Source: Curvularia sp. ZM96
Taxonomy: Eukaryota; Ascomycota; Dothideomycetes; Pleosporales; Pleosporaceae
Reading direction: 5' to 3'
DNA: 64,000 bases
Assembly (NCBI GenBank): GCA_022457065.1
Contig: JAJGBQ010000001.1
Location: 4,464,001-4,528,000 of the forward strand
The notes under the pieces were generated by a model. It searched no databases. It was not told the DNA's origin and worked only from the letters and a program-made list of their open reading frames with translations. Position 1 is the first letter of the stretch, and each line of letters starts with the position of its first letter. The position numbers were made by a program, and so were the translations under genes. This document shows positions 44,525-55,449 of the stretch, piece after piece.

Positions 44525-47318
44525 CCACCATGTTGAAAAGTTACGATGACGTGTTAAGAGATTACGAGTACCACAATACGGGAGCACGGTGGAGGGCGTT
44601 TATGAGCATTTTCGGTGTTGTCTTTGTTTGATTTTCCCAAGATACCACTTGCATACATTGTCCATTGGGAGGCAATCCAGCGCATCGCATTTACTTTACA
44701 TACTATATTACACTAGATCTTCTTATACTAGATCTTCTAATACTGCATCTACCACCTGCTCCATGGAGAGTGGGTGTGACAATCCACATACTGTACATAC
44801 ACACATACATGACCTGAACTTGGGACCGATCGCCGTAGTGACTCGAGCATGTGACGGAATCGCGCCAGCTGCCGATCCAGTGGGTCAAGCACGCGCACAA
44901 CCCAACCACACCACCAGGTTCACAATCCTACACAAACCCACCCAAGTTGCATCTCAAGTGGCACCTCATCCCTAATGCCCTAAAACAGTAAAACCTAAAA
45001 ATTTCTCTCGCTGGTTCGCCTTTGTGCATCTCATCTCACGCTCTGTCATGTCAGACCCCGCTCACTCCACTCTCAAACGGGGAAAGAAAAACCGAGGTGT
45101 GCGACTAATATATGACATCATATGTCTCACTATATCTCACGCGTCAAGCGCACAGCCCGCCCATTCGTGCTTCTTGGCCTGCTGAAGATAACTATGTAGC
45201 GTCATTAGATTAGTCAAAATAAAACACGAGAGCAAGGTTTCGCGCAGTATTCGTAATACATGCTAAAAAAAAATGGTGGTGATGGATAAGGGACTACGTG
45301 CAGTAGTATCTAGGGCGTTCATGCAACAGCGCCAAAACGAAACAAACGAGAAACGTTTTATATCGTGTTTGCAAGGGTATGTGTGCGAAGAAGAAGTAGA
45401 AGAAGAAGTGCACCGAAACATACATTTCGTGCGTGTCATACTGTGTATCAAACTCTTCTAGAAACCTACTTCTAATGTTTTATTTTTATCTTTTTATTCT
45501 TGCTCTCAGCATCCAAAGATGCAAACTGCTCACTCCTCTGCACCCAATCCAAGCGCCGTTTGAAGCGGGGGTTAAAAAAAAGTTGCTGCAACATGAAACA
45601 CTCCGTCTCCCCCCCTTCCCTTCCCTTCCCTTCCCCGCCAGCTCCTCTGGTCTCGTATCTAACCCCACTCCTCTTTCGTTTTTGTTTTTTGCTTCAAACG
45701 GTTTGGGCAAGGGTATGCTGGGCGCTGAAACAATTCGACACGAGTTTCTGGTTACGAGTTGAAGGCTTCCAAAGGTGAACGAGTTTTGGGGCAGGTGTAC
45801 AGAGGGGGTTTTTTTTAAACACAAATGTGGCAAGCGTGTACATACACATGTATGTACGGATACGGTGGATGGTAAGTATAGCGACTGTCTCTTGCCAAAA
45901 TAAGGCGGAGAAGATGGGTCTTGATATCTCTGTGCCTGTTAAGATAAAGAGACTATCTTCTGGTTTGCATGTTTCGCCGAATTTCTTCAATCCTCGGCGG
46001 TGTGTTGGGTAGGTGTTTCACACATAATCTCGTCTATTGTATCGCGTTGGGGTGGAGCATATAGCTTGTTAAAGACAAGAAGATACGCAGGGTGGAAAGA
46101 GCAGATGCGCCAGACAAGCCTCACACCATAAGGCTACATATCCTTCTCGAGCAGTTCCACTCCCATCCAAGTGATATCTTGCTAGCAGACGTGGAGTCCG
46201 TGCTCGTGTCCAATCTTCGTACTATACGTACATACGTAGTATATGCACGTGATCCAAGTCTAATAAATGTTCTGGTCTTATGTACATGCTTTTTCCACTA
46301 TGTACTATGTACTCAACATTTTTCCCCCACAGCAGCAGCAGCATACTAGCGTCTTTCTTTTCCTTTTTCTCCCCCATCGTGGGGGAAGATTTGGCCAATT
46401 GCCGTCGGGATATTACTGCTAATCTGCTCATCGCGGGGGGAAATTCTTACTAAGCCCTTTCTCTTCCGAGCTGAGAGCATCTCTTTACCAAAGAAAACAA
46501 TAACAACAACAATAAGATTACTTGATTATTTCATGCTCTTTCTCCTCAGTGCGTCCAACTCCACCCCCTTTTCTTCCCTTTATTACACGCTGTCTTTCCC
46601 GCGCAAATCGCCCTCTCTAGTCATTTCGCCTAGCACGGTGGACCGGCACTAATGCCTAAGCAACCATGCGTACGCAATCCAACGCCCAACAAAAAAAATG
46701 CAGATAATTTTAAAATCTTCAATAGGCTTTCTTAGCTTATGCCGTAAGGGGCTAGCGTGACAGCGGAAATGAAAGATAGGAGAAAAAAAAGCAAGGAGAT
46801 AAGCGGTGGGAACGCGGGTTCTGTGCGGCAAGATCTAAGTTTAGAGCGAACGGGTTCTTCGCTTTTTTAGTGTGGCTAGCTAGGAAGCTAGTGAAATTAC
46901 TGCACCGGGTGGATGGCAAGATATGGTTTGTGGTTTATCGATAGATTAGATTGGAAATAGTTTAGTAGTTTACATGTGTGAAATGAGAGATACTGGGTCA
47001 ACACGTCATATTGCGAAGTTTCTTCTGCAGCTCCGACTTGGAAAACTTGCACATCACCTAATACATACTAGTACGTACCTCAATACGCTCTTTAACTCGC
47101 TATCTTAGGGACGACTAAGTATTGTGATCAGCAATCTGCCCCTGCGCAGCTTTAAACCAGTGGTATTACTTATACCGGAAACCACAGTGGATCAGCACTA
47201 CGGAGACTTGAGAGACCTATGAACCGAAAGTTAATCGTGAACTTCGTAGGATGAATGTTAGCCTCCTAGTATACCCTCAGCATCGTAAGCTAATAGCATG
47301 CTAACGAATTGTGCTTTA
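44525..47318. other. 2.8-kb gene-free region, low-complexity rich
   Basis: No coding exon chain was found. It contains simple sequence: a duplicated TACTAGATCTTCT at about 44711-44740, GAAGAAGTAGAAGAAGAAGTG near 45388, a CCCTTCCCTTCCCTTCCC pyrimidine tract near 45612-45640, several A or T runs, and CAGCAGCAGCAG near 46330. The left end is the 3' flank of the 43541 gene. It could host long UTRs or a non-coding RNA, but nothing proves it. Confidence 0.55.
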
Positions 47319-47320
47319 TA

Positions 47321-47533
47321 CGGAAGTATCATGGGTAAGTAATTACACCTTGGTCAACCCACCTGCCAGAGATTGCTATTGACAAAGGCAGTATATTATA
47401 CTAGTTTTGTATGCTATCCCTATAGTAAATTGATATAGTTTCAATCCCAATTAGTCCTACCTGATCACCTAATTCCGAACTCTACCCCCTGCAAAGCTCC
47501 GATCAGTGTGCTTACTTACCCATGATACCTCTG
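47321..47533. mobile_element. MITE with 28-bp terminal inverted repeats and TA duplication
   Basis: The left end CGGAAGTATCATGGGTAAGT... (47321-47348) is the inverted complement of the right end (47506-47533) at 24 of 28 positions. The 213-bp element is flanked on both sides by TA (47319-47320 and 47534-47535). This is the target duplication expected of Tc1/mariner (Fot1/pogo-like) transposons. There is no transposase ORF inside, so it is non-autonomous. Confidence 0.8.
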
Positions 47534-47594
47534 TAGAGTAGGTATGGCGTTCTCCGTAGGACCAGTCTAGATTACGAGTCCATCCCCCTTACGC

Positions 47595-47660
47595 TGTAAG
47601 ATCTTACTATCACCCTGTCGATCATCCGCGACAACCCGAGACCTTCTACGAGCTGGCGAG
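47595..47660 (+). repeat. Short fragment related to the 5-kb LTR end
   Basis: CTATCACCCTGTCGATCATCCGCGA resembles the segment ATATCACCCTGTTGCTTCATCCGCGA found at about 5047-5072 and 5431-5456. The match is short, so a solo-LTR or retroelement leader fragment is likely but unproven. Confidence 0.45.
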
Positions 47661-47765
47661 AGAGGTATAAATTCTCTTTGCATTGCCATTAAACACGTAT
47701 TTTTATATATCAGGACACCCACACAATCCGCCCTCTACGCCAACCACAAACAACCAACCGAAACT

Positions 47766-48190
47766 ATGAATTTCAAAAACCTCCTTCGCTATCCTTTCGG
47801 CGTTGTTCGCCTTTACTGCCAACGTTAGCGGCGCTCCTGCTGCAGACCCTAACGCCGCTCCTGCTGCAAACCCTAACGCCGCTTACATGGGTGGTGATTG
47901 TACTTGGGTAAGTCAACCTATTTGCGCTTAAATGCTATTTTATAGCGTGTTACTACTATATTAGTTATACTCTAAATACGCGTTTTTACGTAGATGTAAT
48001 ATCTTATCTCGCCCTATACTATCTTTACCTATTCTTAGCTATAGAACTAATATATAAGTATCATAGGGCCCGAATGGTCTTCAATGTAACTAGCGTTGTA
48101 GTTAGAACTACAGTTATTAGAGTGTGTATTGGAGGGATTTATTTAGGACGAAGAGGAAATACGGAACTATGGAGGTAGAGGTGTAGGAAA
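47766..48190 (+). pseudogene. Frameshifted small secreted (effector-like) protein gene
   Basis: A TATAA box at 47666 precedes an ATG at 47766 (ATGAATTTC). The ATG frame stops soon at a TAG. From codon 5 or so the next frame reads a clean signal peptide (FAILSALFAFTANVSG) and a duplicated APAADPNA/APAANPNA unit (two 24-bp tandem copies, about 47833-47880), then YMGGDCTW before a GTAAGT donor. The two frames join if the A5 run near 47775 is one base too long. After a plausible 3' splice site at 48066 the second exon gives GPNGLQCN followed by several TAG codons, typical of RIP on Trp/Gln codons. So the gene is broken twice: by frameshift and by stops. The family is unknown to me. Confidence 0.6.
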
Positions 48191-48299
48191 TTGAAGTGTA
48201 GTTAATATTCTGTTTTTAATTTTGTGTACTGAATTGATTCACTTTGCCATTTAGTATCGCGGACGATTTCATATAATATATAAAGTATGAACTAGTGTA

Positions 48300-49570
48300 G
48301 ACTTGATAACATTGGGGACTTGATGTATCAACTAGAATCTAGATAGACGAAAGAGATAGAGAGGAAGGACATGAACTTGAACTCGTTGACGAACTAGACC
48401 AGTAACTTGGCCATGCCGTTCAAGCTGTACGTTGAGGAGATGAAATGCTCGGCCAAGTCTATCACGACCAGTGACTCGGAATCGATCTCCGTGTGAACTT
48501 GACGTATCACGCGAAAAATCTAGAACGGCGTCGAACATGGTTGCCATCTGATTGTACATCTCCCCGTCGAGCTGCGAAAACGAAAACGCCTTACCGATTG
48601 CGCTCCGCGTCGCGTATTTGTAAACCTCGTCCAACATGTAGTACCCCAAGCGCGGGTCCTTGGGCGTCCTGCCAATCATCTTCCGAGGAATTTGAAGTCG
48701 TCTTCTTCCTCGTAATATAGTATACCTTGTGGAAATGGGGGCTTCTCGAAGTTCAGCAGCTTCGGCGTCAGGGTTCTTCGAGTCGCCGACAGTGACGGTG
48801 ACGTCCCAATGAATACCGAAATTCTTGTTGGCGAACTCCAGCAGCTTGAACCCGTGCACCTTGAACTTTGCTTCAACTGCGTGAACGTGGGACGCGTGGG
48901 GGGCTTCATCAGGGATCGGTCGCTCGTATACGAGATGAGCCGACAGAAGGACAAGCCCGGTACGTGGTTGTACGTGGTGATGTATACTATCAGAGTTCCT
49001 TCAACGTTGGGATGAAGTTTTCAACAAGGATGCACCGCAGTTGTTCCTTCTAGTACTGCTCCTCGGAGACATGGCGTAATATCCTGTCCAGGTAATTGAT
49101 GACCGAGGACAGGAGGAAGGCCAGGAATGTCTGCATCTTTTTGATCGGGGCCTCTGTCATGCTTCAACAAAATGACGCGGTACGGGTGCGAGTGTGTCTT
49201 GCTGAAGGTGTTTCACAAGGCCCTTCGAGCCAAGGTATAGTCCTTCAACTTCCTTGACTTGCGCAACTTCGCCAACGCGTTCCTGAAGAACTGCGAGCTC
49301 TCGAGCAACGGTTTGTGGGTTGTAGAGTCAGATTCGGTATAGCTGGCATCTTTACAGCTTGTTCGGGTACATGCATTTGTACCCGGTTTCTGATAGCCTC
49401 ATGATTCTCTCGACTTCCTATACTTGACGCTCTCTTCGCCGGTGGACGTTGACAACGCTTCTCGCTGACTTTCTCAAAGAAGTTTTCCGCCGCCAACTGG
49501 AGCTTGATCCTCAAGAACAGGGTCTGGCTGTGGTGCTTGCTGCAGAGACGCACCGTATTCGGTATATGTT
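48300..49570 (-). pseudogene. Degenerate multi-frame coding region, unknown family
   Basis: Coding-like text runs in shifting minus-strand frames: LLEFANKNFGIHWDVTVTVGDSKNPDAEAAELRE, PPFPQGILYYEEEDDFKF in another frame, then RKMIGRTPKDPRLGYYMLDEVYKYATRSAIGKAFSF to about 48332. Upstream pieces lie at 49245-49598. Frame changes without matching splice signals suggest indels in a dead gene. I cannot name the family. Confidence 0.35.
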
Positions 49571-49599
49571 GAACGGGTAAAAAAGAAAGACTAAACAAG

Positions 49600-50065
49600 G
49601 GAGAGATATCGTATATAGCGAGTGAATGCTAAACGCCGAATATACATCAACGCGATTCTGGTTGAGAAGGTTGCTGAGAGTATATATTACGTTCGATACT
49701 TACCTCTTGCTGGAGAAGTAGGGAGCATACTTGTATGTAAGAACTTGCGATTGCCACTGTCAAACATCATGTAATGCAGCTCCAGTCAAGCACAAACTGG
49801 TGTGGCAAAGTAGAAAACGTAGGCAATTACCAAACCGCACTATCATCTGCGCACACAAACAAAACTGAAAGTTGGAATGGAGTTCTATTCGGCTTTGCAG
49901 AAGCATACAAGCACTATAATGAGTATTAGGCATACAGGCCAGCGACGTAACAAGACACTATCTTACGTTCGCCTTCTCTAGCTCTGTTTGCAAGCCAAAG
50001 CCAAAGTCTAAGAAATCAAACATTACAAAACCAAACCTCTAACTCTTCCACATCCCACACCAAAC
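49600..50065. other. Intergenic stretch
   Basis: About 460 bp between the degenerate region and the stop of the tail-anchored protein gene. Nothing recognised. Confidence 0.6.
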
Positions 50066-51635
50066 TCACCCTACCTGCGCGTCAGCCGTAAAATCCCACC
50101 TCCTCGTTCCCATCGCCCAGAGCATGGCCCCAACAGCCCCACCAATCAATATCACCATACAGCTAACAAACACAACCTTATGCCTCTTCTTTTTCTTCAA
50201 ACTCTGCTTTTCTTCGCACTGTGCCACAGCCAACGTACCTCCACCTGCACCTCTGCCGTTTGCGCCACGGGAAAACCACATGCGCTCCGCGTTAGCCAGG
50301 ACATGCTGTTCGGCATGTCTATCACGGCGGTGGGGGCGCGAGTGATGATGGTGATGGTGGTGGTGATGGGTGGGTGAGGTCGAGGAGCGACCGAACGGGT
50401 ACTGGTGTGTGAAGCGTTTGGAGTACAGGGCGTCAGGTCTGCCGAATATGGGTGACGACGGCTTGCTGGTGTTGGGATCGGTGGTCAAAGGACTTGCACC
50501 ACGTCGAGCTTCCTGCCTGGCGGCTTGGCTCGCTTTGAACGCGGCGTATCGCTCATCCAGAGTCCCGTCTTTGGCCCACTGAGCGATTTCGTCGAGTTTG
50601 CTTGTGAGATCCGGGTCCTCGAGATCGTTGGTCAGGTGAAGATAGGTTTCGAGGTCGATTTTAGATATGTCGACGTCTCTTGCACGGAGGGAGGCGGCGA
50701 TATGAGACCAGGGGGTTTTGGCGTTAGAAGCGTCGCCGTAGAGGTTGGTCGGGTTGGGCGAAAGAAGCCAGGATTGTGCCATGTTCACGTACTCGGCGAG
50801 AGTGACGTAGACGGTGCGGACACCACTTTTGGCAGTGTTCTTGTAGAGTAGCAGAGCATCGTGGCGAGCGGCTAGGCCTTGCGGGTACCAGTCCCCTTTT
50901 TCGATACGCACAAACTCGGGGGTGCGGAGGGACGTCAGTATGGCCATGAGTGCTTTGTCCCGGTCAGTGTAGGCAGGCTGCTGGATATCTTGAGATGCGT
51001 CCGTCGCGTCAGAAGACGTCTTGCTGAAGTGGAGCTCATGTTCGAGCACGACCTGAATCCTGTCGATTATGCTGCGTGGACCGAGTACTGAATTGGAAAC
51101 TTGTGTTAGCATCAATCCTTCTGATAGTAGAAAGGGAACGTACAGTACGGCACGGCATCGTTGATACGCCCAAGCTTCAGCCCTTGGTACTCAGTGACAA
51201 CCTCGTAATCCGGCTTGGTCTTTGGTGTCGGTACACCAAGACCTGCTGCAAATCCCGACGTCTTTGGGTTCTCTCTTCTAGGCGAAGATATACCTGAAGC
51301 ATCGGGTCGATATCTGGAAAGAGAAGAGCGAGAAGACCGCCAACCTTCACCATGAGGGCCCAGGTGAAAGCCTGCGGGTGTGACCAACTTCTGAGAAAAG
51401 TCAAGTAGGGAAGTAGGTGTTGGGGATGGTTGTGCGGCTCGACCTCCGCTCCAAATGGCAGTGCCTATATCTGTGGATTCTGCTGCACTGTCATCTGCTG
51501 CTCGTACGTGTGCTGGTGGTACTGTCTGTAAGTTCTAGTCTCGCGTCAACATAGCCTCTACCCACAGAACATGTTGCATACCTTTGTGCTCCGCTCCATC
51601 GTGTTTTCGCCCATGGGAGGTGGCATGGTAGCCAT
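50066..51635 (-). CDS. Predicted tail-anchored membrane protein with polyhistidine tract, unknown function
   Basis: Three exons: 51635-51582, 51525-51144 and 51087-50066, giving 485 aa with two 56-bp introns. The start MATMPPPMGENTMERSTK has two further in-frame ATGs within eight codons. A conserved-looking central region (YEVVTEYQGLKLGRINDAVPYLLGPRSIIDRIQVVLEHELHF ... TYLHLTNDLEDPDLTSKLDEIAQWAKDGTLDERYAAFKASQAARQEARR) is helical. A Ser/Pro linker with nine consecutive His follows. Near the C-terminus KKKKRHKVVFVSCMVILIGGAVGAMLWAMG is a single membrane span with a basic flank, so the bulk faces the cytosol. I do not recognise the family. Confidence 0.8.
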
Positions 51636-52056
51636 TGCTGCAGGCGTCGAGTCAAGGTGTGTGAGAGAAGAGAAAGATGCTTCAGTACATTAAGAAGAAC
51701 CACCATTGGACTCAGGATGAGATGATGCAACGTTGCATGACAACAATAAAGGATCAGGGATAATATATTCATTCATGTGATACGTGATCGATAACGGCAG
51801 TCGTGTTCGAGGCTCTAGTACTGACATGTATTTGAGGTATCGTGGTTTGGTTGTACCGAGTACGGGAGCCAACAGATGCAAATAGAACGTATTCAGGACG
51901 TAATTACTCCCAACGAGGCCCTGGTACCAGAGACAAATAGCGCACGCTCCCAAGTAAATGCTCGTCACTGGTACTTTGCATTTGTACTACCAAACAGTAA
52001 TCCAGATTGTATCATGTACCTCCGGCTGCTGCGGATGGTGCTGTAATAGCTGTCAT
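51636..52056. other. Intergenic stretch
   Basis: 421 bp holding the promoter of the tail-anchored protein gene and the 3' flank of the ARMH3-like gene. Nothing else seen. Confidence 0.6.
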
Positions 52057-54198
52057 TCAGTGCTGACCTGCGCTGTCATAGTTCAGTGCTTTAGCGTCTT
52101 CCACTGCAACCCTCGCAATCTTCTTTAGAATAGGTTTAAGATCCGCTTCACGGAACTTTTCCCATCGATCCAGGCCTTCGCTCGCATCAATGGATAGAGT
52201 TTCGTACCCCTGTTTAATCACAGCGTGAACTTCTTGAGGACTTAGGTGTTTGCTGCGGGACTTGCCCTTCTCTTCAAGCAAGGAGTGATAGTGAGACGAG
52301 ACGTTGATGAGTGTTTGCATCGAGTCAGCCTGGCCAGAGAGACCAAAGGCATCTCGGAATTTGATGAGAATGTCGCCACTCTCGACAAGTTTGTAGAACA
52401 GATCGTCATATGCCGCAGCGTCGGGAAGAAAATTCTCTCCACTGCAAAGGGCAAAAGCCAAGAGGTTGACCAAGAGAGTGATCATGCCATTGGACTTGTA
52501 GTTTGATTTGATGTCGCTTTCGTAGGTTGTGAGGAAACGGACAAAGGACAACAAGGTCCTCCAAAGCTCTGACCAGTGGTATGTGATGCGGGCTTTTGCA
52601 CGACTGAGGTACGAGAGCAGTCGTAACAACACACCGAGGCATAAACTGCGTTGTGTTAGCTAAGAATTCAAGACTGGATTACAGCCCTTACATGTAAAAG
52701 TCCACATCTAACCTCCTGCGCAGGTTGTGGCTGATAGCATCAGACATCATGTCCAGGATTATGGCCGCAGGGACTCGTTCGCCCTTCACTGCTGGGAGAT
52801 AAGGCTGTCTTTGGCGGCAGAGGCGCACCGAAAGCTTCGTCTCGTCACTGCACAGGCGCTTGCAGAGCGCCTGGTCCTCGACCAGTATCTGCAAGGCGAA
52901 CAGGTTGAGGTATGTATACGAAGCGGCCCTGATAGACCGGTGCGCATGCTGGAACATGTAGGAGGTCAAGGAGAGGAACTCGCTAAAAGGTGAGGGCTGG
53001 GTCTTGTTTCCCAGCCCGAATGTCACCATATTGTAACAGAAGACCTTGTTGGCGTTTGCAAAGTCAAAAGCACAGAGTAGTACTCCAGCCTCTGGTCCAG
53101 GTCTTGAATAATCAGCAGCTGTCAGTATATCACAGCCTCATAGACTTACAGTGCGGCAAACAGCGACTTGGCTTCATCCTGGGGTGGGGGTACAGGCGAT
53201 GCAGGCCGAGAGTTGGGAGCGAGCGCGCCCAAGCCTATGTAGCTCAGCGTGGAACCCAATGTCCAGCCTTCAGGCATATCGTCCTGCACAGCTACGTATG
53301 CGTCCCTCAGGGTCTTGCAGGTACTCCCAATACATGCAATCATATCTTGTATAATTGCGTCATTGACGAAGTCTTCGAGTCGCAATCTGTACGGATTCTG
53401 AAATTCGAATTTGTTGTAGTTGGAGAGCAGGCCGAGGAGGTAGAGTGCAGGAAGAACGTCTGTACTGTTGTCGCAGTCATGGACATACTGTTGGCCGGTA
53501 AGAACACATGCAAATAATTCAATGGCTGTTCTCTTGACATACCTTGACGAGTGCGGGGAACAGGTCTCGGTGAGTGAAGTAGGACGGGAGTGCCGTCTGA
53601 AACCCAGCAGCGGTCATGGCGAGAGCGGCACGCACAGCCCTTTGGCGTGTCAATATATCACGTCCATTGCGTATGGCCGTGTCGAGTGTGGCTACAAAGT
53701 CGGTCATGACAGCGTCGGCATCGTTCAGACCAGCAAGGACCGAGATGATGTCGGAGCTTGGGTTGGTGTACTTCTTAGCAAGGGCGGCGTCGAGGAAGAC
53801 TGTCAAGGTCTAAGCGGTAAGCGCATGCGGCTTCTGTATGCGTATGGCGTGGCGTACCTCGAGGGCGATATCGTCGGCCGGGGCTTTGGCTTGCTTAATG
53901 CGCAGAATGGCCTGGCGGAAGAGCTGCTGCGAGTGGGCTTGCTGGTGTAGCATCTCGTCAGGCGCTGTTGAAGCCAGCACACGCTTCAGACCAGCGGGCT
54001 CTGGCTTGTGTAGAAAAAACTCTTGCCAGAATCCCTCTGAGGGCTCGACTGGTTCATCGTCGGTTTGCTGCGGGATGTCAGCATGGTGGCCGAGCGCATT
54101 CGGGACCAGCACACCTTAAAGAGGGTTTCGTAGAGGTGAATGATCTTGGGCTGGAATATCTGCGGCCGCGAGTCCTGGGTCAGAGGCGAGGGCTCCAT
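52057..54198 (-). CDS. ARMH3/C10orf76-like armadillo-type protein (DUF1741)
   Basis: Six exons: 54198-54115, 54067-53858, 53809-53543, 53487-53150, 53102-52692 and 52645-52057, giving 632 aa with introns of 46-55 bp. It is all-helical. Recognisable blocks include FQPKIIHLYETLFK, SEGFWQEFFLHKP, FSEFLSLTSYMFQHAHRSIRAASYTYLNLFALQILVEDQALCKRLC and SELWRTLLSFVRFLTTYESDI. These match the DUF1741 family to which human ARMH3 belongs, a Golgi-associated partner of GBF1 and PI4KB; function in fungi is inferred. Length is close to the animal protein. It shares a 242-bp promoter with the divergent riboside kinase gene. Confidence 0.82.
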
Positions 54199-54440
54199 GG
54201 CTGAGGCGGCTGGTTGGTTAGGCGCAAGAAAGTCGAGATGACATAGAATATCGCAGTTGGAGTCGCGTCGCAGACACGGCGACGTATGGCACTAGCGGGC
54301 CGTGGGGCGATCCGTTGCCCCACCATTTCACACGTGGGGGACATCAGAGTGCATACCAAGCAGACTCTCATCTCAGGTACCATACGCTAGTGCTGCTAAG
54401 GTGCCTGACATATACATTGGCTTCAAGCAGCGCAACCACT

Positions 54441-55190
54441 ATGGACATGGCTTCGCCACTCCTCGTTGGAATATCCGGCCCCTCTTCCTCCGGCAAAACG
54501 ACCCTGTCACGCCTGTTGCGGGATGTATTTCCCCCTTCCAAGCTCTTTATCCTGCATCTCGACGACTTCTACCTGACCGATGCTCAAATCCCTATCAAGA
54601 ATGGAGTCCAGGACTGGGACTGCATCGAGTCACTCAATTTGCCTGCGCTCAAGGAGGCCCTGCATTATATCAAGTCGCAGGGCAAGAGTCCGGATTGGCT
54701 AGTTAGTCAGGAAGACCAGAACAGCGTCGGTGAGCATGGTGTGCCTGAAGCCGAGATCCAGAGGTTGCGGGAGCAAGTCGCCAGCCTGCTCGAGGCCAAG
54801 CCCGAGTGGGGCGACAGGAGGATATGCATTGTTGATGGGTTTCTACTCTTCTCTCAGGATATGCAGGATATACGCTCCATGTTCGACGTGCGCCTTTTCC
54901 TGCGCACTAGCTATGAGACGGCAAAGCGACGGCGCGAGGCCAGAAGTGGCTACGTGACCCTCGAAGGCTTCTGGCAAGACCCTCCGGGCTATGTAGACAA
55001 GATCGTGTGGCCCAACTACGTACACGACCATCGCTTCTTGTTTGAGAACGGCGATGTGAACGGGGAGCTTGACAAGAAGGCCTGCCAAGATGCTGACATT
55101 CACGGGATGCCCAGGGAGGCCGAGGAGAACATGGCCATATGCCTGACCTGGGCTGTTGGGGTCTTGGAAGATGTAATCAAAAAATCATGA
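54441..55190 (+). CDS. NRK1: Nicotinamide riboside kinase
   Basis: 249 codons, single exon, start MDMASPLLVGISG (the Met at codon 3 is also possible). The P-loop GISGPSSSGKTTLSRLL lies near residues 10-25, then LHLDDFYLTDAQIPIKNGVQDWDCIESLN, the substrate/metal D-D-F-Y region with the D-W-D motif of NRK enzymes. VDGFLLF follows, then a lid RTSYETAKRRREARSGY and PGYVDKIVWPNYV. The enzyme phosphorylates nicotinamide riboside (and nicotinic acid riboside) to the mononucleotide for NAD salvage in the cytosol. The size matches yeast Nrk1. The open frame extends 42 codons upstream, but the alignment starts here. Confidence 0.93.
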   Translation: MDMASPLLVGISGPSSSGKTTLSRLLRDVFPPSKLFILHLDDFYLTDAQIPIKNGVQDWDCIESLNLPALKEALHYIKSQGKSPDWLVSQEDQNSVGEHGVPEAEIQRLREQVASLLEAKPEWGDRRICIVDGFLLFSQDMQDIRSMFDVRLFLRTSYETAKRRREARSGYVTLEGFWQDPPGYVDKIVWPNYVHDHRFLFENGDVNGELDKKACQDADIHGMPREAEENMAICLTWAVGVLEDVIKKS

Positions 55191-55449
55191 TATCGCCTAA
55201 CACAAGGCCAGAACGGCTCATGTGCGAAACGTGTATTAATAGGCTAGAATCCGTGTCGAGAGAAAATGTTGGCATCGCCAGTACAATCCCATCCCAGGCC
55301 GTTCCAACCACAAACGCCAGTGCGCCATCCAAACAATGCCCCACATCCATGCAGTAATCATAGTACACTTGTGACAGAGTGAGTCAAGAAAACAATCAGG
55401 GTACAAGCTTCCGTGTCCTCAGAGTCGCTCAAATAGAGCTGGCGCTCTC
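55191..55449. terminator. Convergent 3' ends of NRK1 and EAF3
   Basis: The 259-bp space between two convergent stop codons must hold both poly(A) sites. No other feature is seen. Confidence 0.5.

Noticed and set aside
45600..45645. CCCTTCCCTTCCCTTCCC considered as a telomere-like repeat
   Set aside because: The unit is CCCTT, not the fungal CCCTAA, and only a few copies exist; polypyrimidine tract.
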